64,000 nt of DNA, from NCBI GenBank assembly GCA_019424245.1, contig JAHYZV010000007.1, positions 53,776 to 117,775 of the forward strand, read 5' to 3'. The notes below the pieces were generated by a model. It did not search any database. It saw nothing but the letters and a program-made list of their open reading frames with translations, and was not told the DNA's origin. The stretch is from Clostridiales bacterium (GTDB taxonomy: Bacteria; Bacillota; Clostridia; Lachnospirales; Lachnospiraceae). A program made the position numbers and the translations under genes. Positions 16,958 to 25,991 of the stretch are shown here, in pieces (positions within the stretch are counted from its first letter, which is position 1; every line of letters begins with the position of its first letter).

Positions 16958-18307
16958 ATGAATGAAAGATTAAATGAAATTCTTAAAGCGCATACTAAGG
17001 AGTTTGAGGAAGTAAGTGATGCAATCTGGGAGCATCCTGAAACGAGATATCAGGAATTCCAGTCTTCCAGGATACAAATAGAGTTTCTTAAGGAAAGAGG
17101 CTTCAGGTTAACTGAGGAAATAGCTGGAATTAAGACAGCATTTGTTGCAGAAGCAGGAGAAGGAAAGCCGGTTATTGCATTCTTAGGAGAATTCGATGCA
17201 CTTCCTGGACTAAGCCAGTATGCAGACTGCCCATATGAGAATGCCATAGAAGAGGGCAAAGCAGGACATGGATGTGGACATAATCTCTTAGGAACAGGTG
17301 CTATGGAGGCTGCCTGTGTTATAAAGCAATATATAGAAGAGAACAATATAAAGGCTACTGTACGTTATTATGGATGTCCGGCTGAGGAGAGTGGTGCAGG
17401 AAAAGCATTTATGGTAAGAGAAGGCTGTTTTGATGATGTTGATTTTGCTTATGCATGGCATCCAATGTTTGAAACAGGAATCATGAATAAAACACTTGCT
17501 AATGTCAGGGTTATATATGACTTTACAGGAAAAAGTTCACACGCAGCAGCTTGTCCTGAGGATGGAAGGAGTGCTCTTGATGCCTGCGAGCTTATGAATG
17601 TGGGAGTTAATTATTTAAGAGAGCATGTTAAAACAGACAGCCGAATGCATTATGCATATCTTAATGCAGGTGGAAGTGCACCGAATATAGTTCCACATAA
17701 GGCAACACTTTTATATGCATTACGTGCCCCAAAGGCATCGTATGTTAAGGAGCTTATAGAAAGAGTATCGGACGTGGCAAGAGGTGCAGCACTTATGACA
17801 GGAACGAAGGTCGATATAAAAGTTGTCAGCGCATATGCAGATTTTCTTTCAGTTCCGGCAATGGATATTGTTATGGAGGACAGCATAATAGATAGTCCTT
17901 TAGTAGAATACACAGATGAGGAATATAAATATGCAAGCCAGTTTAATTCTAAGGAATATGATTTAAAAGATAATATAGATGCTTCATATGAAAAAGGAAA
18001 GAAAAGTATTCCAATAGGAAGTACTGATGTTGCAGATGTAAGCTGGATAGCTCCTACGGGTTCCATAACAGTAACAACTATGGCAAAGGACAGCACTATG
18101 CATGGCTGGTCAGTAGTTGCACAGGGAAAAAGCAGCATAGCACATAAGGGTATGCACAGGGCAGCAAGTATCCTTGCACAGGCAGCATTAAAAGTAATAG
18201 AATCTCCTGAACTGCAGAAGAAGATAAAAGAAGACTTTAATAAGTCAAAGGCTGGTGAAGAATATGAATCATTACTTCCAGCTAATGTAAAGCCAGGAGA
18301 TTTTTAA
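16958..18307 (+). CDS. M20 family amidohydrolase, AbgB-like
   Basis: 449 residues. The M20 metal-site motifs are visible: FLGEFDALPGL, GHGCGHNLLGTG, the catalytic glutamates in CPAEESGAGK, and a late HKGMHRAA. Length and motif style resemble AbgB, the p-aminobenzoyl-glutamate hydrolase subunit, and related N-acyl amino acid or dipeptide amidohydrolases. AbgB normally pairs with AbgA, which is not here, so the substrate is open. GAGGAA precedes the ATG. Monocistronic: a terminator lies before it and the palindrome at 18340-18391 after it. Confidence 0.85.
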   Translation: MNERLNEILKAHTKEFEEVSDAIWEHPETRYQEFQSSRIQIEFLKERGFRLTEEIAGIKTAFVAEAGEGKPVIAFLGEFDALPGLSQYADCPYENAIEEGKAGHGCGHNLLGTGAMEAACVIKQYIEENNIKATVRYYGCPAEESGAGKAFMVREGCFDDVDFAYAWHPMFETGIMNKTLANVRVIYDFTGKSSHAAACPEDGRSALDACELMNVGVNYLREHVKTDSRMHYAYLNAGGSAPNIVPHKATLLYALRAPKASYVKELIERVSDVARGAALMTGTKVDIKVVSAYADFLSVPAMDIVMEDSIIDSPLVEYTDEEYKYASQFNSKEYDLKDNIDASYEKGKKSIPIGSTDVADVSWIAPTGSITVTTMAKDSTMHGWSVVAQGKSSIAHKGMHRAASILAQAALKVIESPELQKKIKEDFNKSKAGEEYESLLPANVKPGDF

Positions 18308-18334
18308 TAAGATTTTTAATTAGACAACAAGCTC

Positions 18335-18391
18335 TTGACAAAACTGTACATGTACTGTATATATTAATATATACAGTACGTGTACAGTTTT
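18335..18391 (+). promoter_or_regulatory. promoter inside a 52-bp palindrome (candidate YtrA-type operator, also terminator-like)
   Basis: A near-perfect palindrome spans 18340-18391, centred on TTAA, with one mismatched pair. Its central 28 bp are perfect. TTGACA (18335-18340), 17 nt, TATATA (18358-18363) places the -35 at its edge and the -10 in its middle. In RNA the same sequence folds into a long hairpin ending in TTTTT, so it may also end the M20 transcript. It stands 130 nt before the ABC operon that encodes a GntR regulator. A further TATAAT (18399-18404) has no clear -35. Confidence 0.8.
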
Positions 18392-18523
18392 TCTGTTTTA
18401 TAATATGTATTTATAAAAATAAGTTAAAATATGAATGCTGTACTAATCACATGGTGTTATATCACATAAAAATAATAAAACGGACAATTTTATAAACTAC
18501 CAAAAAGACAGGGGGGACGCTAC

Positions 18524-19417
18524 ATGTTAGAAGTCAGTAATCTTAATAAAATAAATCCCGACAGCAATTCATATCTCCTTGATAATATGACATTCCACAT
18601 TCCCAAAGGACATATTTGTGGGTTGATTGGCGAAAACGGATCAGGCAAAACAACACTTATGCGTACACTTATGGGACTTTACAGTTCATCCGGAAGTATA
18701 GTGATAGACGGCTGTGATATGCGGCTTAATGAGGCGGCAGCCAAGGAAAGGCTTGGAATAGTATTTGCGGATGACGGCTTTTTTGACGGAAATATGAGAT
18801 TATGGCAGATAGGAAAGTTCTATGGACAGTTATATCATAGCTTCAATATTGAATTGTATCTTAATTATATTGAAGAATTCGGACTTGATAAAAAACAGAA
18901 ATATAAGAAGCTTTCTAAGGGGATGAAAACAAGGACACAGTTAGCGTTTGCACTATCACATAATGCTAAGCTGTTTTTATTTGACGAACCGACTGCCGGG
19001 CTTGATAAGCATTTCAGGGAAAAGTTCCTTAAGCTGTGTACGGAGCTTGTAGCAGATGGGGAAAAAAGCATACTTATAGCGACACATATAACGGAAGAGC
19101 TTGACAGGATTGCCGACTATATTGCATATATGCAGAAGGGTAGAATGTTATTTTATACAGAAAGCTATAAAATGTGTGAGCGTTTCAGGATTGTTACTGG
19201 TGAGGATTATAAGTGTAACCTTATACCGGATGAAGCGGTTGTATATAAGGAAAAGAACACTTACAGCACAAGTGCCATGGTAGTTAATTCAAAGTGGTAC
19301 AGAATAGAAGATGGATTGGAAAAACATATACCTGATATCAGGGAGTTTATGTATTATTTTGTAAAAGGAGGGGAGAAAAATGCCGAAGCTATTGCAGAGA
19401 AATATTTTAAGGAATAG
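18524..19417 (+). CDS. ABC transporter ATPase (YtrB-like)
   Basis: 297 residues with Walker A GENGSGKTT, Q-loop region, signature LSKGMKTR, Walker B LFLFDEPTAGLD and the H-loop THITEE. The C-terminal ~90 residues are an extension seen in small ABC-2 exporters. A GGGGGG ribosome site precedes the ATG. The 3' end overlaps the following permease gene by 38 nt. Together they would form an export or resistance module controlled by the GntR protein two genes on. Substrate unknown; YtrA-regulated systems of Bacillus respond to cell-wall antibiotics. Confidence 0.88.
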   Translation: MLEVSNLNKINPDSNSYLLDNMTFHIPKGHICGLIGENGSGKTTLMRTLMGLYSSSGSIVIDGCDMRLNEAAAKERLGIVFADDGFFDGNMRLWQIGKFYGQLYHSFNIELYLNYIEEFGLDKKQKYKKLSKGMKTRTQLAFALSHNAKLFLFDEPTAGLDKHFREKFLKLCTELVADGEKSILIATHITEELDRIADYIAYMQKGRMLFYTESYKMCERFRIVTGEDYKCNLIPDEAVVYKEKNTYSTSAMVVNSKWYRIEDGLEKHIPDIREFMYYFVKGGEKNAEAIAEKYFKE

Positions 19418-20027
19418 TTATATTTCACTTATTAGTTCGTTAATAGCAGTTGTATGCTGGTCTGTTTTTATGGTTAGTGGTTACGTGTATATATATACCT
19501 TGAATACCTTTTTGCTTGTAACCTGCAATCCAGAGATTGCCACATCAGGATTACAAGGATTTGTGCTTTCTGATTATATGTATATTGCACCGTATACCAA
19601 AGAGCAGAGAAAAGACCTTATAAGGAAGGGCCAGCGGTATAAGTTTTTTGCTGTATATGTATGGTTGATTATCATTTTTGTATTACCATTTGGATGTATC
19701 GAATATATGAGAGGAAATACATCAGCGCTTATTGTGTGTTTATGCGAGGTTATATTATCAGCAAGCTTGTTGTATAGTAATATATTTTCACTATATATAG
19801 TTAAAAGAAGTGTGTGCAGTTTCTGGTTAACATTTGGAATAAAATTAGCAATGGTAGTATCGTTTATGATGGCTGCAGATAAGACAGCAGGTACAGAGAG
19901 CGTTAATGTAATTATTGTCTTATTGGTTATAGTAAGTTCTGTGATTCTTATTCTGGTATGCAGGATAAAGTATCAGGATAAAATGTTTAGCAGTATGGCA
20001 GATTACGAATATATTAAAAAAATATAA
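19380..20027 (+). CDS. ABC-2-type permease, small
   Basis: 215 residues with about six hydrophobic stretches (near 16-36, 40-60, 91-110, 116-140, 148-166 and 175-195). Between the second and third is a cytosolic loop with YIAPYTKEQRKDLIRKGQ, the kind of coupling segment seen in two-component ABC exporters of Clostridia. The ATG is 6-8 nt after AGGAGGGG and lies inside the ATPase gene, so the pair is translationally coupled. Confidence 0.7.
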   Translation: MPKLLQRNILRNSYISLISSLIAVVCWSVFMVSGYVYIYTLNTFLLVTCNPEIATSGLQGFVLSDYMYIAPYTKEQRKDLIRKGQRYKFFAVYVWLIIIFVLPFGCIEYMRGNTSALIVCLCEVILSASLLYSNIFSLYIVKRSVCSFWLTFGIKLAMVVSFMMAADKTAGTESVNVIIVLLVIVSSVILILVCRIKYQDKMFSSMADYEYIKKI

Positions 20028-20039
20028 TAGAGGTTATAT

Positions 20040-20411
20040 ATGAAAATAGTTATTTCAAATACAGTAAATATGCCAATATATGAACAGATTGTCAATCAGA
20101 TAAGGGATGCAGTGATAAATGGTGAGCTTAAGGCTGGGGAAGGCATGCCGTCCATAAGAGTGCTTGCAAAAGAGCTTGCTGTAAGTGTTATTACAACAAA
20201 GCGTGCATATGAGGAGCTGGAAAAGGAAGGCGTTATTGAGTCTGTTCCCGGAAGGGGATTTTATGTATGCGAGCAGAAAAATGACCATTTAAGAGAAAAA
20301 CAGATGATGAATATAGAAAACCGTATGTCAGATATTTTAGAGGAATGTGTCAATGCGGGCATGACCTTGGAGGATGTGATTGATATGGTTCGTGTGCTGG
20401 GGGAAAAGTGA
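20040..20411 (+). CDS. GntR-family regulator, YtrA subfamily
   Basis: 123 residues. N-terminal winged helix with the typical start PIYEQIVNQIRDAVINGEL, then GEGMPSIRVLAKELAVSVITTKRAYEELEKEG and the wing GRGFYV. A short ~40-residue helical tail replaces a ligand domain, which defines the YtrA group. Located mid-operon between two ABC modules rather than at the front. It is the obvious candidate to bind the palindrome at 18340-18391. Its stop overlaps the next start (TGATG). Confidence 0.9.
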   Translation: MKIVISNTVNMPIYEQIVNQIRDAVINGELKAGEGMPSIRVLAKELAVSVITTKRAYEELEKEGVIESVPGRGFYVCEQKNDHLREKQMMNIENRMSDILEECVNAGMTLEDVIDMVRVLGEK

Positions 20412-21058
20412 TGGAAGAAATTATAATAAGAATTGAAAATGCAGCGTTAAAGTTAGGAAAGTTCTCTATAAAGCCGGCAATTATAAATATTTCTAAAGGC
20501 TACATCGTGGGCATACAGGGAGATAACGGAGCAGGTAAATCAACAATGCTTCGTATGCTTCTTGGGATGTATGATAAAATGCAGGGAAATATTTACATAG
20601 ATGGCATTGATGTGGTAAAGAACAGAACACAGATAAAAAATATAACAGGCATTGTTTCGCAGGAGAGAACATTTTTTATGGAAGAGGATGCATATGAGAA
20701 TGAAAGGCTGTATGCACCATTTTATAAAAACTGGAACAGCGATGAATACCGTAAAATGCTTAAAAATCTGAATATTAATTCAGGCAGAAGCTTAGGAAAT
20801 CTGTCAACAGGAGAAATGCTTAAGTATCAGCTTGCATTTGCAGCAGCATACAGACCGCAGGTGTTATTACTGGATGAGCCGACTGCCAATCTTGACCCTG
20901 TATTCAGAGATGATTTTCTAAAGATATTACAGGAATTCATAGCTGAATATGATATGACTATTCTTATGGCGACACATCTTGATGAAGACATTTCCAAGAT
21001 AGCTGATTATATTATGGATGTGGAAGAGGGGAGATATTCACTTAGGGAAGCTATATAG
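20411..21058 (+). CDS. ABC transporter ATPase, second module
   Basis: 215 residues with Walker A GDNGAGKST, signature LSTGEMLKYQ, Walker B VLLLDEPTANLDP and an H-loop in THLDED. It lacks the C-terminal extension of the first ATPase. The ATG at 20411 overlaps the gntR stop; a GTG one codon earlier is possible. Its partner is probably the membrane protein at 21143. Confidence 0.87.
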   Translation: MEEIIIRIENAALKLGKFSIKPAIINISKGYIVGIQGDNGAGKSTMLRMLLGMYDKMQGNIYIDGIDVVKNRTQIKNITGIVSQERTFFMEEDAYENERLYAPFYKNWNSDEYRKMLKNLNINSGRSLGNLSTGEMLKYQLAFAAAYRPQVLLLDEPTANLDPVFRDDFLKILQEFIAEYDMTILMATHLDEDISKIADYIMDVEEGRYSLREAI

Positions 21059-21142
21059 AATGATGCAGATATGTGTCATGTAGAATATGCAAAAAATGGC
21101 AAAAAGAAACTGTAAAAAATAAGCACAGAAAAGAGGGCGTAT

Positions 21143-21667
21143 ATGGATACAGACATAAGAATGCTGCTAAAAGCAGAACGGGAAAACTGGAAAAAGCGTA
21201 TGGTAAAAGAAACAAAAGGGGCATATATAGTTATTTATCTTGGCTTTATTTTTAGTGTATTTATATCGACTATGTATGGTTTTAAGTATGATTATTCATC
21301 AGACGATAAGAAGGTTATGATTATGTTGACAATATTTATATTTGTTGTATATCATGGTGCGACTGCATATGTGTCATATGTGAGAGAAAACGGAAGGAGC
21401 GTTAATATATTTGAAAAATACAGGTACATACCTGTGGATATATCAGTGTTAAGGCGTGTAAAGCTTATATTAACAGCACGTATAGTAGCCCCCTTCGTTA
21501 TAACAGGGCAGATGGCAGCTATATTTATAAGAGTAATAGATCCGGATAATCAAGGTGGAAGCCTGATAGATATAAGTGTCTTTATGCCTTTGATTATAGG
21601 CTGCCTGTTTATATTAGAAAAGTTTATTGAATACAGAGTATTAAGCAGGAAGGCAGAATTGCAATAA
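21143..21667 (+). CDS. ABC permease-like membrane protein
   Basis: 174 residues. An amphipathic charged N-terminus (MLLKAERENWKKRM) is followed by four hydrophobic segments (near 28-47, 57-76, 111-131 and 139-159). A cytosolic loop, FEKYRYIPVDISVLRRVK, resembles the coupling loop of the other permease in this operon. No family name can be given with confidence. Last gene of the operon; terminator follows. Confidence 0.6.
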   Translation: MDTDIRMLLKAERENWKKRMVKETKGAYIVIYLGFIFSVFISTMYGFKYDYSSDDKKVMIMLTIFIFVVYHGATAYVSYVRENGRSVNIFEKYRYIPVDISVLRRVKLILTARIVAPFVITGQMAAIFIRVIDPDNQGGSLIDISVFMPLIIGCLFILEKFIEYRVLSRKAELQ

Positions 21668-21753
21668 TTAAAATAACTTAAAAACTTGCATTTTAACATT
21701 GGTTAAGTTAAAATGAAATAAATTAAGTTAAATGATAAATAATAAAATTTTAG

Positions 21754-21790
21754 TATCGTCAGTCAGTTTATGGCTGGCGATATTTTTTTT
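21754..21790 (+). terminator. intrinsic terminator
   Basis: 9-bp stem TATCGTCAG / CTGGCGATA (one G-U pair), 11-nt loop, then eight T residues. Confidence 0.9.
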
Positions 21791-21804
21791 GCAGCTTATA
21801 TCAA

Positions 21805-21837
21805 TTTACGAATACTTTACACAGATTTCCCATGCAC
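21805..21837 (+). promoter_or_regulatory. Pho box (three 11-bp direct repeats) upstream of pstS
   Basis: Consecutive 11-mers TTTACGAATAC, TTTACACAGAT and TTCCCATGCAC. The 11-nt spacing and TTTACA half-sites match what PhoB/PhoP-family regulators bind, and the same pattern occurs at 27739-27782. A further TTTACA lies at 21850-21855. The remaining leader to 22080 shows nothing else I can name. Confidence 0.7.
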
Positions 21838-22080
21838 ATGGTATTACATTTTACATACTGTTGTTATTCTGTTAACTGTCAATGAGGTACAGGTAAAGTT
21901 GATAACGGATGGTACGTAACACCTGTTATGGCTTAAGTCTTGTAATCAGTTGATAAAAACAATAGTTTGAAAAACAGACTGTAAAGCTGATTAGATATAA
22001 GAAATCAGATACGGATTAGAAATTGAAAAAATCAGACATAAGCAGTCAGAAGGCAGTCAGAAGGAAAAGTGAGGATAATT

Positions 22081-22986
22081 ATGAGAAAGTTTAATTGGAA
22101 AAAGAGTGTAGCTATTGCGTTAAGTACAGTATGTATGGTAGGAGCATTAGCAGGCTGTGGAAGCAGCAGTTCAGATAATGGAAATGACAGCGCAAAGGCA
22201 GAAAAGCTTAACGGAAGTATAACAGCAGCAGGTTCTTCAGCACTTAAGCCACTTGTAGATGATGCGGCAGATCTTTTTAATGAAAAATATCCAGATGTAA
22301 ATATCACAATTGATGCAGGTGGATCTGGTGAAGGTCTTAAGCAGGTTTCAGAAGGAACAGTTAATATTGGTAACTCAGATGTAGAAGCTGCAGAAAAGCT
22401 TGATGCAACAAAGGCTTCAGCACTTGTAGACCATAAGGTATGTGTTGTAACTATGGCACCTATCGTAAACAAGGATGTAACAGCAAGCGGTGTTAAGAAT
22501 CTTACAAAGGCACAGCTTACAGATATCTTCACAGGTAAGATTACGAACTGGAAAGAAGTTGGTGGTGCTGATGAAGCAATCGTACTTATTACACGTCCAG
22601 AATCTTCAGGTACAAGAGCAACATTTAAGAAGTACGCACTTGACGGTGCAAGCGAAGCATCTAACAAGTCTATGGAAACAGATGATTCAGGTGTCCTTTT
22701 ACAGAATGTAAAGACAACAAAGGGCGCAATCGGATATGTAGCTTTATCATATCTTGTAAGCAATCCTGGTGTTGATACAGTATCAATTGATGGTGTAGAG
22801 CCTACACTTGAGAATACATACGCTGGAAAGTATCCGGTATGGACATATGAGCATATGTATACAAAGGGCAATGCTGATGAAGTATCTCAGAAGTTCCTTG
22901 ATTACATTATGTCAGATGAATATGGTAAGAAAATGGAAGCCTTAGGATACGGCGTATCTTCTAAGATGACAGTTAAGGAACACTAA
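22081..22986 (+). CDS. pstS: phosphate-binding lipoprotein
   Basis: 301 residues. Lipoprotein signal with lipobox LAGC (Cys 26). The phosphate-binding PBP-like fold is shown by TAAGSSALKPL, GGSGEGL and RPESSGTRATF. The preferred start is the ATG after GAGG at 22070; an in-frame GTG four codons earlier is possible. It captures phosphate outside the membrane for PstCAB. A Pho box lies upstream. A stem-loop after it and a 171-nt gap before pstC suggest more pstS than pstCAB product. Confidence 0.95.
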   Translation: MRKFNWKKSVAIALSTVCMVGALAGCGSSSSDNGNDSAKAEKLNGSITAAGSSALKPLVDDAADLFNEKYPDVNITIDAGGSGEGLKQVSEGTVNIGNSDVEAAEKLDATKASALVDHKVCVVTMAPIVNKDVTASGVKNLTKAQLTDIFTGKITNWKEVGGADEAIVLITRPESSGTRATFKKYALDGASEASNKSMETDDSGVLLQNVKTTKGAIGYVALSYLVSNPGVDTVSIDGVEPTLENTYAGKYPVWTYEHMYTKGNADEVSQKFLDYIMSDEYGKKMEALGYGVSSKMTVKEH

Positions 22987-23087
22987 TTATAAATATTAAT
23001 TAACTTGTAAAATATATATGTTGATGACCAGATAGTAATGCAGTTAGCAATGTAGTCAGCAATGATACTGCATAAGAGATTATAAAG

Positions 23088-23120
23088 AGGCGGGCACGAT
23101 AATATCTGTGGTGCCTGCCT
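23088..23120 (+). other. intercistronic stem-loop between pstS and pstC
   Basis: 10-bp stem AGGCGGGCAC / GTGCCTGCCT (one G-U pair) with a 13-nt loop and no T-run. It is likely an mRNA-stabilising or processing hairpin that raises pstS over pstCAB. Confidence 0.6.
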
Positions 23121-23157
23121 ATAATCGTGATATAGCAGACATTAGAATGGAGAATGT

Positions 23158-24111
23158 ATGAACAGTAAGAGAGGTATGTTTACCAGGGAATATCTGTGGC
23201 GGAGTATAGTTACAATGTGTGGCTTGTTCGTTATAGTTATTACATTGGGAATAGGTGGATTCCTTGTATACAAGGGCTCTGGAACGTTTTTAAAGTTCCA
23301 TCATTCAATAGGAGAATTTCTTTTTTCATCAGACTGGGCACCGGTTGATAATATGGAAGGTGGAGGAAGCGTAGGTACACTTATATTTATAGTTGGTTCA
23401 CTTAGTACATGTGGACTTGCATTGCTTATAGCAACACCATTTGCACTTGGCTCAGCTATATTTATGACAGAAATTGCTCCTAAGTTCGGTGAGAAATTCT
23501 ATCGTCCTGTAATACAGATATTTGCAGGAATTCCATCAGTTGTATATGGATGGGTAGGACTTACAGTTTTAGTTCCTTTTATAAGGGATATATTTCATAG
23601 GCAGGTAGGACATTCGATACTTGCAGCAGGACTTGTGCTTGCAATAATGATATTTCCTACGATAACAAGCGTTGCAGCAGATGCAATAAGGGCAGTTCCT
23701 AAGGATTACAGGATGGGAGCCTATGGTATGGGTTCAACACGCTGGCAGACCATATACAAGATTGTACTACCAGCTTCAGCCTCAGGCATATTTTCAGGAA
23801 TAATACTTGGTCTTGCCAGAGCTTTTGGTGAGGCACTTGCGGTAGCTATGGTTATAGGACAGACAACAGCACTTCCTGAAAGCATATTCTCTACAACTAA
23901 GTCACTTACAACAGAAATAACAGCCCAGATGGGTAATGCTATGGAAGGCGGAGAAACAAAGACTGCGTTGTGGACACTTGCTTTACTGCTGTTTATCATA
24001 TCATTATTATTCATATTCCTTATACATATATTATCAAGAAAGAAACCAGAGGATGCAGGAGCTAAGGCCGTCTCTAAAAAGAGTGCGTTAACATCGGCAA
24101 AGCAGGATTAA
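23158..24111 (+). CDS. pstC: phosphate ABC permease PstC
   Basis: 317 residues with six membrane segments and the EAA-type coupling loop AYGMGSTRWQTIYKIVLPASASG. The FAGIPSVVYGWVGL motif is typical of PstC. GGAGA precedes the ATG. Works with PstA as the channel. Confidence 0.95.
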   Translation: MNSKRGMFTREYLWRSIVTMCGLFVIVITLGIGGFLVYKGSGTFLKFHHSIGEFLFSSDWAPVDNMEGGGSVGTLIFIVGSLSTCGLALLIATPFALGSAIFMTEIAPKFGEKFYRPVIQIFAGIPSVVYGWVGLTVLVPFIRDIFHRQVGHSILAAGLVLAIMIFPTITSVAADAIRAVPKDYRMGAYGMGSTRWQTIYKIVLPASASGIFSGIILGLARAFGEALAVAMVIGQTTALPESIFSTTKSLTTEITAQMGNAMEGGETKTALWTLALLLFIISLLFIFLIHILSRKKPEDAGAKAVSKKSALTSAKQD

Positions 24112-24125
24112 AGGAGCATATATTT

Positions 24126-25001
24126 ATGAATAGAATTAAACGTGCAAAGGCACAAAACAGCATAATGACAGTCATATTCTACGCCATAGCAGTCTTCTTT
24201 TTTGTTCTTTTAGCTGCATTTGCAGGATATGTAATTATTAAGGGCTTTATCGGCGCAGATATATCTATGTTCAGATTTGCGCGAAGAGGAAGCATAGGAA
24301 ACCAGTTGTTTAATACGTTGTATCTTGTATTTTTATCACTACTTATAACAGTTCCAATCGGAACCTTTGCAGGAATATATCTTGCTATGTACGCTAAGGG
24401 AGGAACTGTTACAAAGTTTATAAGAATATGTATAGAAACTCTTTCATCTCTTCCATCAATCGTAGTAGGACTTTTTGGATATCTTATATTCCTTGTTATT
24501 ATGGGAATGGATAAGAGCCTTATGGCAGGAGCACTATCAGTATCAATAATAACACTGCCACTTATAACAACTACAACAGAGGATGCTATTAAGGGACTTC
24601 CAAAGGGTTACTTCGAAGCTAGTATGGGACTTGGCTCAACACGCTGGCAGGCTATATTCCATGTATTATTGCCAGCCTGCCTTCCAAGAATTATGACAGG
24701 TGTTATTCTTGCAGCAGGACGTGGCTTTGGTGAGGCAGCAGTACTTCTGTATACAACAGGTTCAGGTACGAATATAAGATGGTCTAACTGGAATCTTTCA
24801 TCTTCTACGTGTCCTCTTAATCCTTTCCGTTCAGCAGAAACGCTTTCCTTACAGATATGGGATCTGCAGGTAAACGGACAAGACCAGAATCTTGCGAATC
24901 TTGCATCAGCAGTACTTCTTATACTTGTGCTTGCATTCAGTATTGGTGCCAATATATTAAGCAATAAGATTAATAAGAAGAATGCCGGAGAAAAGGCATA
25001 A
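24126..25001 (+). CDS. pstA: phosphate ABC permease PstA
   Basis: 291 residues, six membrane segments; SLPSIVVGLFGY and the coupling loop SMGLGSTRWQAIFHVLLPACLP are family signatures. A GGAG ribosome site and a short gap follow pstC. The periplasmic loop around residues 235-260 (NPFRSAETLSLQIWDL) is typical of the family. Confidence 0.95.
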   Translation: MNRIKRAKAQNSIMTVIFYAIAVFFFVLLAAFAGYVIIKGFIGADISMFRFARRGSIGNQLFNTLYLVFLSLLITVPIGTFAGIYLAMYAKGGTVTKFIRICIETLSSLPSIVVGLFGYLIFLVIMGMDKSLMAGALSVSIITLPLITTTTEDAIKGLPKGYFEASMGLGSTRWQAIFHVLLPACLPRIMTGVILAAGRGFGEAAVLLYTTGSGTNIRWSNWNLSSSTCPLNPFRSAETLSLQIWDLQVNGQDQNLANLASAVLLILVLAFSIGANILSNKINKKNAGEKA

Positions 25002-25082
25002 AGCAGATGCAATATATTTGGAAGGTCTGAAAAGGTATATACGATATATACATAATTTTTAATATAGAAATGAGGAACATAT

Positions 25083-25883
25083 ATGGATAATACATTTAAT
25101 AGTTCGGGAATATTTACAGCAGCCGGCAGCGATGATAATAAGTTTGAGATTAGTCACCTTAATCTTCACTATGGGGCTTTTCATGCATTAAAAGACATTA
25201 ATATGAATATTAAGAAGAATCAGATAACTGCCTTTATAGGTCCTTCTGGATGTGGTAAGTCAACATTTTTAAAGACACTTAACAGAATGAATGATCTTGT
25301 TGATAATGTGACTATAGATGGAGATGTACGTCTTGATGGAAATAATATATTCACAGATATGGATGATATAACATTAAGACACAGAGTTGGAATGGTATTC
25401 CAGCAGCCTAATCCTTTTCCTAAGAGCGTGTATGATAATATAGCATATGGTCCAAGACTGTTTGGAGTACATAAGAAAGCAGATCTTGATATAATTGTTG
25501 AGAGAGCCTTAAAGCAGGCTGCTATATGGGATGAGGTAAAGGACAGATTAAAGAAATCAGCGCTTGGTTTATCAGGTGGACAGCAGCAGAGATTGTGCAT
25601 TGCCAGAACACTTGCGGTAGAACCAGAAGTAATTCTTATGGATGAACCTACCTCAGCACTTGATCCTATATCGACATCAAGAATAGAGGATCTGGCAATA
25701 GAACTTAAGGATAAGTATACCATTGTAATGGTTACTCATAATATGCAGCAGGCAACAAGAATATCTGATAATACAGCGTTTTTCCTGTTAGGAGAAATGA
25801 TTGAATATGGAAATACAGAGCAGCTATTCTCAATGCCTAAGAACAAGAAAACAGAGGATTATATAACAGGACGTTTTGGCTGA
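25083..25883 (+). CDS. pstB: phosphate ABC transporter ATPase PstB
   Basis: 266 residues. Walker A GPSGCGKST, the PstB-typical NPFPKSVYDNIAYG, signature LSGGQQQR, Walker B VILMDEPTSALDP and H-loop VTHNMQQA. The first ~20 residues before the ABC core are a small extra N-terminus. Powers PstCA. Confidence 0.96.
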   Translation: MDNTFNSSGIFTAAGSDDNKFEISHLNLHYGAFHALKDINMNIKKNQITAFIGPSGCGKSTFLKTLNRMNDLVDNVTIDGDVRLDGNNIFTDMDDITLRHRVGMVFQQPNPFPKSVYDNIAYGPRLFGVHKKADLDIIVERALKQAAIWDEVKDRLKKSALGLSGGQQQRLCIARTLAVEPEVILMDEPTSALDPISTSRIEDLAIELKDKYTIVMVTHNMQQATRISDNTAFFLLGEMIEYGNTEQLFSMPKNKKTEDYITGRFG

Positions 25884-25991
25884 TATTTCATATTTTTGTC
25901 ACTTGTTATTAGTATAGTATGGAAGTATAATGAGCATAAATAAGGCATAAAACAGTTAATACTAATTAAGAAGGGCAAAGGTTATAGATAT

